Part shown: in pieces, positions 12,160 through 25,233 of the stretch
Layout: each line of letters begins with the position of its first letter
Numbering within the stretch: position 1 is the first letter of the stretch
Assembly: GCA_944470555.2 (NCBI GenBank)
Contig: CALYCZ020000065.1
Location: 1-64,000, forward strand
Direction of reading: 5' to 3'
Length of the DNA stretch: 64,000 bases
Origin: Heterobilharzia americana
Taxonomy: Eukaryota; Platyhelminthes; Trematoda; Strigeidida; Schistosomatidae
Notes under the pieces: model-generated
Databases searched by the model: none
What the model saw: the letters and a program-made list of their open reading frames with translations, nothing else
Told to the model about the DNA's origin: nothing
Program-made: the position numbers and the translations under genes

Positions 12160-12430
12160 TCGGGTTAGTACTTATCACGGACTGACATCAGTTGGGGAAC
12201 CACTGAAAAACTGGGAGCACTGGACAGCCGTTTCGTCCCAGTATGGGACTCCTTAGCAGTATGCACCTACAACCCGGATAGAAATCAAACCATTCAGTCA
12301 CTCAGTCGGAGTCCAATAGTCCACAGTTTCCTACTTCTGCCAATTCACGATATAGGATGACTATCATCTAAGGTCTTCAGTTGGCATCCGCTTCACTTGT
12401 GACTGACTGAACCCACAGGTCATGATTTCT
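12160..12430 (-). repeat. B-family SINE (inverted partner of the next copy)
   Basis: Same order as the copy at 5385: 3' tail at 12160, hammerhead at 12215-12268, tRNA-like head to about 12330 and leader to about 12430. It forms a head-to-head pair with the + strand copy at 12470-12680. Confidence 0.7.
12215..12268 (-). ncRNA. Hammerhead motif, B-family, one core substitution
   Basis: Stem II is perfect (GTCCC/GGGAC with loop ATACT). GAAA lies at 12231-12234 and the GTC cleavage site is present. The core box reads CTAAGGA (12250-12256), so the invariant G5 is A. Expected to be inactive, but the fold is preserved. Confidence 0.5.
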
Positions 12431-12469
12431 CTTTAGAACTTCTGGATATCCATCTGAAAACATGTCACT

Positions 12470-12685
12470 AATGAGGACTATGCAGAAGTTAGAAACTGTG
12501 AACCACTGAACTTCGATCCGGTGGCTGAATGATCAACGCGTTCGCCGTGAAACTTAGCTGAATTGTGGGTGCGTACTTCTGAGGAGTCCTATACTGGGAC
12601 GAAATGACTATCTAATACTCTCACGTTTTCAATGGTCTTCCAACTAATGTCAATCTGTGATGAATACTACCTCGAAAATTTGCAT
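12470..12685 (+). repeat. B-family SINE, + strand copy
   Basis: The tRNA-like head spans GTGAACCACTGAACTTCG to a decayed box B. It is followed by a hammerhead motif (12568-12630) and the 3' tail TTTTCAATGGTCTTCC ... GATGAATACTACC. Confidence 0.7.
12568..12630 (+). ncRNA. Hammerhead motif, B-family, core intact but stem I weak
   Basis: Core CTGAGGA at 12579-12585, stem II GTCCT/GGGAC with loop ATACT, GAAA at 12601-12604 and a TATC cleavage context. Stem I keeps about four of six pairs, so activity is uncertain. Confidence 0.5.
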
Positions 12686-12689
12686 TTTC

Positions 12690-14910
12690 TAAACACTGAC
12701 AGTAACAATCTACGGTCCACAGTTTTGCTTTCATTCCTTTCTGCTCTAAGACCCAACTAAATTTCCGTCTCGATCCACACTCTGTGCTACCAATCAACAG
12801 TATCCTTAGTTATCTACCTATCACATAAAGAAGTGAAAGTGGTGTTAGTCGTTCAGCAGAAAAGCCTAGATTCAAACTTTGTTCTTGTCGCCAATCATGG
12901 GCATGATAGGTTTATTATCTTGAGGAAAAGCATTCCCCTTTGTGGATTCCAACTTTCCTTGTTGAAAGAGATAAGAATATTTATGTAAATAGCATGATTC
13001 ATTAAACCGGAACCGATTTCCCTTTCAAAATGAGGAAGTAGAAGAAAAAATTTCAAGTAACAGTGGAAAAATTGTATTCTCTTTCCCAACATTTACCTCT
13101 GGCCATTCAATGTTCATTACTTTCGTGATTTAAATGAATGAAGGTCATTTCAAATCGATTTTCTACCACTTTTATTAGGTCAGGTCATTTTAGTATCATC
13201 CATAATTATAACTGAATTCCTCTCTCTTTTACACACATACAGACTTTTATACTTATCGATTACTATGTATATCTGTACGTGTATGTATACATCCCTTTCG
13301 ATTGTTATCCGTAAACGTTGGACAAACACGAATGGATTTCGTGCGTCAGTAGCTGCTGTAACAACTCTAGCAATTATAAATGATAATTATTATGACAACC
13401 AATTCGCTTTCAGTTATTCTTTTCTGTAGTCTTTTGGACTGATTAAACTCTAATTTGTTATGCATTTAATGTTGATTTATGACACGAAATGAATGTCAGT
13501 TGACTCCATTACCAATTTCTACTAAATTTTTGCGATGAACTGGATGGTAATATCACTTACAGACTGATATCCCAGTGAGTTGTCTGCATTGCTACAATTT
13601 AGACAGATTGATAAATTAACTTGAAACCTGACACACTGGTGCATCAGTTCAGGTTGTCTTACCTCCCAGAAGTGCTCAAAGAGAAAGTCAACAGAAGAAG
13701 AATGCTGAACTCGATGAAGGAGATGACTAACTCAAGGTTAATGTGAAGAAACTTTAATACATCGAGGTGGATACAGAGTGTACACAACCATGCTGTTGGG
13801 ATAAATTTTCAGCCATGTTATCCATGGATCTCTAACCATTCAGTTTTATCATCTCTTGACAACACCATCCAGGTGTCCTATACTTTCTAACACAATTCGA
13901 ACTTTCCCCAATACAGTCAGTTCACGATTCAGAGCAAACATTATTCAGTGTCATGGATGATAATACGTTCTGATTCTCGACTTGAATATTATCATATAGC
14001 ACAGCTTTCTATGAAGATTTTTAGGTTATCCATCTTTCAACCAGTTACTAGTAAACTCTGAAAACTGACTTCAAATCAAGTACACAATTTTTGAAGGGTT
14101 TCAATATTACAAGTTGAGTTTATTTGAAGCAGAGTTGGAAGAAATAATCCTGGAGTAGTAAGTGGTCCATTCGATTACATATTCATCAGGATTGCATGTC
14201 TACGACTTGTCACTGAAGTTTTGAACAGCAAAACGTGATCCTACTGACTATTATTTTACAGTTTAATCAGCTGATCGCATGATGTAACTTTCAACATCAG
14301 TCCTCATCATTTATTCAATAAACAACTGCATGAAACTATAATCAAAGGGTTAACCAGCATCACTTATGAACTGCCAAAAAACTGGGATTCATACTGCCAG
14401 TCACCAGTCAGTCAATCTACATACTAAAGACTGAACGTTTCATTTGGTGATATACGTATAGCTGCTAATTTCACGTTCTAATGACGACAAGCAAACGAGT
14501 TTATGAGATTGCAGGGAAACTGAAATATATTAACTACGTCGGAGTAACTAGGGAATGACGACGGTCATTCGGAGACTGATGGTTCAAATACTGTTGTGAT
14601 TAGCCGATGGGTATCGCCTGCATATGATTTCGGTAAAGCTATGCTTGAAATAATAACTACTTTGCAGTGAGTCTGAATGACAAATAAAAAGAACTTTACA
14701 TAAAGTGGCTATGCAGTATTAATCGTTGTGGATGTCTCTTCTTTAGTGCCTAGTGCCGACTGGAGTTTATCGACCACTTTCGTAATGTGGTTCTTTTACC
14801 AGGTGATGCAACATTCTGCTGGTTGCAGTGCAAATATGCGTAGGTCAGGGTTGGTTTTGGCAACTGTATACCTGCATCGGTTACCCGCTAACCACTGACT
14901 TGTGAACGTA
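12690..14910. other. Unassigned stretch
   Basis: No coding exon, transposon domain or RNA gene recognised on either strand. The short open frame at 12895-13092 (-) lacks motifs and splice context. Confidence 0.4.
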
Positions 14911-14917
14911 ATCCAGC

Positions 14918-14959
14918 CACACACACACACACACACAAACACACACATGCACACACACA
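14918..14959 (+). repeat. (CA)n dinucleotide repeat
   Basis: Alternating CA with three interruptions, immediately upstream of a C-family SINE. Confidence 0.9.
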
Positions 14960-14964
14960 GAGTA

Positions 14965-15240
14965 TCAGTCAGGGCGCGAATATCTTAGCCGCAGGGTGTC
15001 TGTCTAACTTAAACACTGAGTGGTACCTGTTCAACTCGCTTCTTTATCGGTGCTGACGAGTGTCAATAAGTGCGAAACCTAGGTTATGCAGGACTTCTTG
15101 TTGACCGTGTGGCAATATTGAGTACAAAGGACAGTAGTCTCTATACTGACCGTCAATGAGTGGAAACATTTTGACGAAGATAGTTATCAAATGATGGGTA
15201 CACAGTACGGAGGAGTGAAAAATTAAGATGAAACGGCTGT
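14965..15240 (+). repeat. C-family hammerhead SINE copy (C3)
   Basis: Shares with 25.0, 29.4, 29.7 and 61.1 kb the block CTGACGAGTGTCAATAAG followed by GAAACCTAGG and a GTTGACC/AATGAGTG tail. CTGACGA is at 15053-15059 and is intact (variable base 7 is C). GAAAC follows at 15073 and stem III is the palindrome ACCTAGGT. Stem II is weak, mostly wobble pairs. The tRNA-like head is poorly preserved. Confidence 0.5.
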
Positions 15241-15737
15241 TAGTGTTCAACTGTTTGACTTCATAACATAATGACTACCTCGGAACGAAATTATTTAAGA
15301 TACACAGAGTAGACATACTGAGCAATATCATGATTGGTTAGTAATATTTTCTATACGTGTATTACTCACACAATGCGCAACAAAATACTCAATAGCTAGT
15401 GACAGAAAAAGAATTTGATTGGTCAGTTAGCAATGAGTGAAACGTCACGATTTCTGCAGGCAACTAGATACAATTCAGTAGTTTCTAAGCCTGTGCTGGA
15501 GTCTACAAAAGATGTCAATGATTCATAGACTGCATAATCTTAAGGCAGATCACACAGTCGCGCTTAACGAGGCAACAGTTGATCGTCTATTCCTCAATGG
15601 TTGTAGACGAGTTGTATTGCGAAACTTTTGTACAACATCGTCAAAAATGTTCATCCCACTAATGAAATACTCTCAATCAAAAGTCGAAGTACTGTGACCC
15701 ACAGTATCATCGACACAGTACTGTCAGATCAGGTGTC

Positions 15738-17515
<1,778 letters not shown>

Positions 17516-17529
17516 CAGTAGGATAAATT

Positions 17530-19160
17530 GATTTCAACTACTGACATTATTCATCGATTTAGCTGTTAGTTTTCAAGTGTGAAATATTTATTCCGCATAC
17601 AATATTCACATATAAAATAATACTTATTTTTGGACAATATGCTGAAAAGCTCACATTCTTCAGTATTATTGATCGAATTCTCTTTAAAATTCAAAAATAA
17701 TCGTTGAAATAAACAGTAAACAAATAAACTAATCATATCACTAATATAGAGTGGGCAGCCACACTGAATTTTAAAGCAGGATAGTTAGAGTATGAGAGAG
17801 GAAAATATGAGGAATTTGACCAAATTTTAAACAGATTAGTCATCGAGTCTTGTGAGGTTTTTATTTTTTGGGCAAGATAAGTAGGGAGGGCGACAGGAAG
17901 GAATAGGTTATACTTTAAATCACCGTCTACGCAACATAAACATATGGAATAGTATACAACAAAACATTATGCATCCATTTAGATTGTTGTTTATTACTCA
18001 ACTTATGTCCTCAATCTCAGGTAAATTGCAAAACGGATGGTTTCAGTTTCTCTCTCTTTTAAAATGACTAATTTCCTTGAACAAACAAATTGTGTATAGA
18101 TGTAGAGATTGTTTTTTTATTTATTCCTTTTCCGGCACTGCTAATATGGCCACCATAAATACTACTATCATTTTGACTGTTATTATTGTCATTGGGATGA
18201 ACGTCAGCAGATATCATTGATTAATTTTCTCAGTCTGTTTGCCTGTCTTCCCTCATCTTTCTTCTCATACGGTTATGTGATTGGTCATCATTCCTATGGT
18301 ATGCTGTAATCGACACTGCTAACTGACTGCAACGCAGTGTTGAGTTATATGACAATTGTAGAGTTATGCATGCCTTTCAAAGGCAGTCGAACAAGTTATT
18401 AAGGCTTTTTCTGTTATTTACTCATAAACTGATGTGCAATCGGCAGGGAAGATACTTTTTTCGGAATGCTTTCATAAATTAAAGCATCGCATTGTGGATG
18501 CATGTATGCGTACTCATGATATTATTATTGTCCCGGAACTATTCTACTGGATTGTTGTTTTTATCATCAATCTGTTTTGGGTTGTTTTTCATCTTGTGAG
18601 ACGGTAATGATTACAAAATGATTACAAAATTATCCAACCCAATTCACATAGATGGTTGTTTCGGTATTTTTAGCACATTTATATTTGTCTACTAACAATT
18701 AAACAAGTAGTCAAAATTACTTGCACAAATATTTTCTTTTGTGCTTGACATTAATTCACGGATTTGAACACTGAGAACTTGATATTTGAGTTTTTCTCCA
18801 ACATTTTCACTATTCACATCGTTAACAATCGAATCGGTACTTTATCACAAAAAATCTCGTCATGAATACCTGAAAAGTCGCGAAAGTCAAGGTTTAGTGA
18901 AAACTATACTGTTCAATAAGTGAGTGATATATTTTTTTTTGATGGGAGACACTTTTGGAGGCTTGTAGTTGGAGTAGAGGTACATTTTTCATCCAATACT
19001 TCTACTCACACGAGAGCAGGAGTAATCCACATGGGACAAAGTCCCTTTTCACGCCTAAGACTACACAGTTAACTGATGCAAAAAGTGCAACCACAATGTA
19101 GATCCTATTCCAATGGTTATGTGTTAATAAATACAAAGCGCTACTGATGCAGTTTACTAT
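17530..19160. other. Unassigned AT-rich stretch
   Basis: No recognisable gene or element. Duplicated ATGATTACAAAAT and runs of T occur, without further structure that I can interpret. Confidence 0.4.
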
Positions 19161-19164
19161 TGTC

Positions 19165-19265
19165 AGTTTGACAGTCTGAGATAACCGTGGTTTTGGCAGA
19201 CTTGTATCAATACTAAGTGATGATGAAGGTGAAATGAAAATGCAGCCAGCGGTTTCAGTATCCAT
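19165..19265 (-). repeat. T-family SINE 3' fragment
   Basis: Contains TAACCGTGGTTTTGGCAGAC, the ATACT...GTGATGATGAAGGTG block and TGAAATGAAAAT, shared with the 47.9 and 56.6 kb copies. The tRNA-like head is mostly lost. Confidence 0.55.
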
Positions 19266-19317
19266 AATTTACCACGTTAGATTTCTTTCAGATACAATAC
19301 TGGAACGAATTCATCTA

Positions 19318-19525
19318 CCATTTTAGTCTGGCCATCCTAAACCCTCTTCCTATCTAATCCAACTTCTCAAAGCATGGCAAGTTGAGATAGGCAGCGGCTT
19401 GGCATGCGCAGTACATGTTCAAGCTATCTTAGTCGCTCATAGTTCACAACCTCATCAATCGACTTGTCTATCTTGCCTGGTACCCTTCGTCTGACGTCAG
19501 CATTGCTCACACAACGATTCCACCA
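19318..19525 (-). pseudogene. CR1-like retrotransposon C-terminal fragment (K3)
   Basis: The minus strand reads R-R-R-V-P-G-K-I-D-K-S-I-D-E-V-V-N-Y-E-R-L-R, then E-H-V-L-R-M-P and E-V-G-L-D-R-K-R-V. This is parallel to K1 at 11247-11420. Only about 200 bp remain. Confidence 0.65.
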
Positions 19526-19529
19526 AAAA

Positions 19530-21115
19530 AAAATAGCAGTCTCGTTGTTAACCTTCATATCCGTTCGAAAATGAAAAATATGATTCAGTGTCTACTTGCT
19601 GTATAGTGCACTGAAACCTGCTTTATATATTAGTACATTAGTACATAGATTATTCAGTAAACAGAATTGTCCAACAGGTAGTTGGGGGGGGGGAACAAAC
19701 ATCTATCTTGTAGATATTTTCTGACTATGAAGCGAAATCGTAGAATTGTGCTATTGTTTCTGTTGCTGAAAAAATGCAGTGAAGCTGTATCCTAACACTA
19801 TTGGAAAATTTAAACAAAGAACAGTTGATAAAACGCCAAAAGTGAAGGGGTTTTTAGGCGACGACAGTAAGTTCTCTTACTGTTAGTTGTGATTAGTATT
19901 TGACGAGATAATAGAAAGAAGTTCGCTAAAGCTCCTTTGCACATTACAAAGTCTTTGGGCAATAAGTAGCTTATTTTTTCATTTAGCTAACTGATGCTAA
20001 GTTTGGTGTGTAGTATGTTGCAAGTAATTTTCTATAGATTAGAGAAAAGTAATTAACACACCTTTGCTTACCATTAGCTCCAAGATTATGATGTCTAAGA
20101 CAGTGCTGCTCAATTATGCTGTAAAATAAAGTTTTTCTTATCCATATTGTGTGTGAACATTATTTTTTAATTGATCTATCTTATCTATCAGCTGTTTGTC
20201 TGTCTAAATTCGTTGAAGCATTGTTTGTAATAGCCACTGTAAAGGTCAACCTATCACCTCTACTGAAGTAGTTAGTTACCTATCTGCATTTCGGTTGGAA
20301 GGATAGTCTCTATTGTGAAATGTATAAACTTAACTGACTAGTTCAATAGTTCCCAAAATGACCTATAAAGCCAGTCGAAGTTCAGCTGCGCTGCGCTTTA
20401 AGTCAGTTCCCGTTGAGATTGGCGTCCAGAACCCATCATTCCAAACACCAGATTGTTATTTACAAAGGACAATCTTTGTATGACAGGTGTAGTTTTGATG
20501 GTAACTGGATCGAATCGATAGGCTATTATAATCAATAAACCAAAAGTTCAAAAACAATTTCCACGCTGATAGACATTCATGGGATTGTTTTCTAATTTAC
20601 ATCTTCGTCAATGAATCTTTCAAGGTATATATTCTCAATGAATAAAGACTTGTAAAGTTCTGGTTCTTTTTCTAGACCGAAGAGGAATATTAGTCGAATG
20701 AATCAATCATTTGTTCACTGTACGTAGGTTTTTTTTTAACAAGCAGATCTTCTAACAAATTCCTCTTTTCTTCTTCTCAATGGAATCTTGTTTCAGTTTG
20801 AAAAGGTGATAGAGTAATGATATTGATTAAAAGAACATATTAGACTATTGTAGTTGCTTCTCAAGCAACTTTCATTTCAATATTATTTCCTTAATATGCT
20901 TGCTAATGCCTTTCTTTTATCGATCGGAATTTTGTCTTATTCAACCATGGAATGGAACTCTAGTCAAAGCGAATCATAAAGTAATGAATCAGTGTTTTTC
21001 TTTTTCTACTAGTCCCTTAAAAAACTCATTCAATAAAAGTTATTTTAGTAATCTAGTCGACTGATTTCTGCTGCACAGATCGACTCTTAAATCAAAAATT
21101 TATACACCCTATGTA
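19530..21115. other. Unassigned stretch
   Basis: No gene or transposon domain recognised. Runs of A at 19526 and G at 19685 are simple sequence. Confidence 0.4.
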
Positions 21116-21129
21116 GTATTCTTCGCTTT

Positions 21130-21872
<743 letters not shown>

Positions 21873-22154
21873 TATAATGCAGTATTCTTCGAGGCATCAG
21901 ACATCTTTTCTGTATGTGAAGTTGAGTTTTCTGATTTGCTTCAGGGTTATTGATAAGTATTCAGGATTCATAGTTGATTCTATCACAATTTTTGGATAAT
22001 AGAAATCAGTAATTACACTGAAACTGGCTGAAAGTTATGACTAAACAGATTAGTGTGTGAATAATTCAAAATTGTATTATCGATGGGTGGATCGATTATT
22101 TGATTCATTCTCCTCATGGGAGTATTTCAAACACACATATTCACCCAGTACATT

Positions 22155-22760
22155 TCTGAAGCCAGTGTCAGAAGAGCAAGACAGGCCCTCAATAATCTGA
22201 AATCAGTAAGGAGATCTACTCCACTACACTCAGCACAAAGAATAACATCCGGATTTTCAACACGAAGTCAGTCAAGTCAGTGCTGCCATGTGATGGTTGA
22301 GAGACTTGGTGCGTCACGAAAAGCATTTTCAACAAACAACTGCAGACATACATCATTAACAGCTGCCACCTACTCTCACTCGATACTGACAGTGAAAGTC
22401 AGATGGTCAGAATAATAATAATTATAAGCAGCAAGGAACTGTAGCTGCCTGGCTGGCTGGCTTGCAACGAAACAACCAACAACCCATCGCCGAACAGATA
22501 TGCAAAAGTAAGTGGAGATGGATTGGATTGAACATACACTGAGAAGACTATTCGGGACATCACGCGCCATGTCAGACCCTCGAGTGGAACCCACATGGGA
22601 AACGACGAGTTGTGCTTCCGTGGGTGACATGGAGGACGTCATGTGAGGAAGAAATGAAAGCTTGTGGGCATTGGTGGAGCCAGGTTGAAAAGACTGGAGA
22701 GAAGAGAGTGCTACTGAAGCCCTATGTTTCACTAGGAATCCAACGGACAAATAATAATAT
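22155..22760 (+). mobile_element. RTE-type retrotransposon, 3' fragment (R4) with a short GGCT seed
   Basis: Reads A-S-V-R-R-A-R-Q-A-L-N-N-L-K-S-V-R-R-S-T-P, then the same junction as R1-R3, but the repeat is only three GGCT-like units (22447-22463). The 3' end is CACTAGGAATCC with an AT-rich tail. Confidence 0.8.
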
Positions 22761-23744
22761 AATTACATTTCCGAAACTGAGGATTCTGTTAACATTATAG
22801 TTGTAAGAGTACATCTTAGAACTGAATACAGGATGACTTCAGCGCAGTTTGTCTAGCTCCAGGCTTCCAGTTCGACTTCGTTATAAAGCCTTAGTCAGTC
22901 TATGCAAAAATAAACATTTTCAAATGATGGAAATAACTCCCATTTTTAAACGGCACATTATACAGTGAGTCAGTCTAGTTGATGAAGCAGATGGGCGAAA
23001 CAACCGAGTTCTAATCATGGTTTAGGGGCTTTCCAAGACTTCGGATTGGAAATCATAAGTCTAAATGACAAGTTGGCGGTAAGATGAAATACAACTTTAG
23101 GATTATCCTGTTTCTCATCAAAACTTTTGTGAATAATGATGGCCAATCTAGGGTTGACTGAAATGATGAATACTCACAAGTCTTAGCTTATCCATATGGC
23201 AATACTACTGTTCCATTCTGTGGGCTATCAAGTTGTTCCCGCAGAAAAATACTACAAGTGATCAGTTAGAAATAGCTTGAATACACACAAAGTGACACCA
23301 GATAAACAAACAGTCAAAAGTGATTTAATGGTTGTCACCTAAAGATTATCTAATTACAGTAATCAATCAAGGCGGTTCTATTCCAGTGAATTTCTGACCA
23401 TCATGTCAGCTTTCCATAGACACTTGTTATCTATTAAAGTGTATTTAGCTCTTGGTAATAAAATAAGTTTAAAATTTATCATTTTGCTTTCTCATCTATT
23501 CATCTTCTTCTGCAGTAATAGTGGTGGCGCAGGTCGGATGAGGGTGGTGGCAGGTAGAAGTATTCAAAACATGAATCAATTAAATATTTTAACTATCAAA
23601 TTTGTGTAGTCAAAAACTCAAAGTAAATATTACATAAACACAGATTGTTTACAAACCTATATTTTTGTTTTAGCTTTTAAAGGTTAATATTTTGACAGAA
23701 TAACATTAGATCAATATGAACTGACCACACCCTGAGATTATTTT

Positions 23745-23995
23745 TATGATTACTTTTCCTTTGGGTCCCTAGTAGAACATAGGGCTTTAGGAGCACTCTC
23801 TTCTCTCCAGTCTTTTCAACCTGGTTCCACCAATGCCCACAAGCTTTCATTTCTTCCTCACATTACCTCCTCTACGGCACCCTCGGTCGCCCATCTCGTC
23901 GTTCCCCCTTTGGGTTCTACTCGAAGGTCTGACATGGTGTGTGATGTCCCCGAATAGTCTTCTCACTGTATGTCGAATCCATCTCTTTGAGAATA
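23745..23995 (-). mobile_element. RTE-type retrotransposon, extreme 3' fragment (R5)
   Basis: The minus strand begins near the dying W-x-G-H segment and runs to the TTCTACTAGGGACCCAAAGG end. About 250 bp, matching the last quarter of R1 and R3. Confidence 0.7.
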
Positions 23996-24009
23996 TGCTC
24001 ATTATTCTT

Positions 24010-24880
24010 AAGGATACATCGAAGACAGTGAGTACGCAAGTGGACATTTCGTCTTTCAGCAGTCACTATAAACTGTAATATCCGGCTAAGTAAACATTTT
24101 CTACACATTCTGAAATTTATTATCCTCACTACTGAGACATCTACTCAACAAAGACCAAGTGACAATGGTACTAGATACTTCAATAAAAGTAAAAATTCAA
24201 TTGCACATTGGAATCCGACTCATTAAATAATGTGACCGCTACCCAGTGTCATACATAGTCATCCTTTCATGTTGCATAAATGATTGACGCCGTAAATCTC
24301 TACCTTCTCATTTGAACTTCAAGATGAACAACGACCTTTAGTATTGGTTGATGATCACGCCGTATAGAACAGTGAAATAATTTGAAAAATCTGCGATACC
24401 GTATTTGAAATCATTAGCTTGACAACAAAATGCTTGCCACATGGTTTAAATACTGTTGCTTGGGCGGACCTACAAGACTGATTGTTGATTAGTTAGGCTA
24501 ACTGAGATAGACTCAGTTAGTTAGTCTTCCTAATTCTGTTGGATTCGAAGTAGGTGACTGGTTAGCTGGTTGGATTATTTACAGGAAATTGCCTATAGCT
24601 CAAACTCTTGGTGATTACAGTATAACCGTCAGCAATTAAGTGCTGTATAGCTCAGTCGGCAGAAAGTCTATGTAGCTGTTTAGAAGTCGATGATTTGAAT
24701 CCTTTCATCATCACAACCTAACATTAATCCAAGCTAGGAATAATCTCAGAGACCAGAAGTTGGTAAATTCCAAACAGCAGTACTAGAAGTTTTCATATAA
24801 CCAGACTCCAATATCTTGTACCCAGCAGACACTTGACGGTAGGTTTCTATCATCAACAAGGCGTATCTGGACTCGATAGC
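24010..24880. other. Unassigned stretch with a tRNA-like segment and a hairpin
   Basis: A tRNA-like segment lies at 24640-24712 (box A-like TATAGCTCAGTCGGCAGA, box B-like GATTTGAATCC); the acceptor arms do not pair, so a SINE head is more likely than a tRNA gene. At 24498-24520 CTAACTGAG and its exact reverse complement flank a 5-nt loop. No gene seen. Confidence 0.45.
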
Positions 24881-25130
24881 AGTGACCAATCAGTGTATCT
24901 GACCCAGTCCTAAAGGAGTTCACTCACAACTGGAATAACTCAATGGTAATGTAGCTGACAACTAGCACACTGGGTGAGGCAGGTTCGGATTTTAGGCGGG
25001 ACATCGATCTCCTAGTTGGCAGATACGTCTTGCTGAGGAGTGTCAACAAGGATGAAACGTAGGTGCAAGACTTCCTCCTGGCTGCCTCTAACAAATGAAC
25101 ACTAAGTCTACTTCCCGTGAAGGGTGAATT
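24880..25130 (+). repeat. C-family hammerhead SINE copy (C2)
   Basis: Leader AGTGACCAATCAGTGTATCTG, a tRNA-like head (ATAACTCAATGGTAATGTAG, then GGTTCGGATTTTAGG), then GCAGATACGTCTTGCTGAGG with the hammerhead-like motif and a CCTCCTGGCTGCCTC tail. The best-preserved full-length copy of this family together with 29350-29585. Confidence 0.6.
25028..25078 (+). ncRNA. Hammerhead-like motif, C-family
   Basis: Core CTGAGGA, GAAAC, and stem I GTCTTG/CAAGAC with six perfect pairs. Stem II (GTGTC against GGAT) is weak and base 17 at the expected cleavage site reads G, which is unfavourable, so this copy is probably inactive. Confidence 0.45.
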
Positions 25131-25233
25131 GTTATCAGTTGCTTCCAGATGAAGGTGTAGTCATTCTGACACTTAAAACGATACCTTGTTGTTTCATTTC
25201 GTCTTTCCTTTAACTTTGAGCTTATTGTTTTGA

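Noticed and set aside
22990..23025. Hammerhead-like TTGATGA ... GGGCGAAAC
   Set aside because: Stem II cannot be formed in register (A opposite C next to the core), stem III and stem I do not pair, and the first core base is changed. Kept as coincidence or a very decayed copy.
24640..24712. tRNA-like gene with TAGCTCAGTCGG
   Set aside because: No pairing acceptor stem and a degenerate anticodon arm. More likely a SINE head or tRNA pseudogene.
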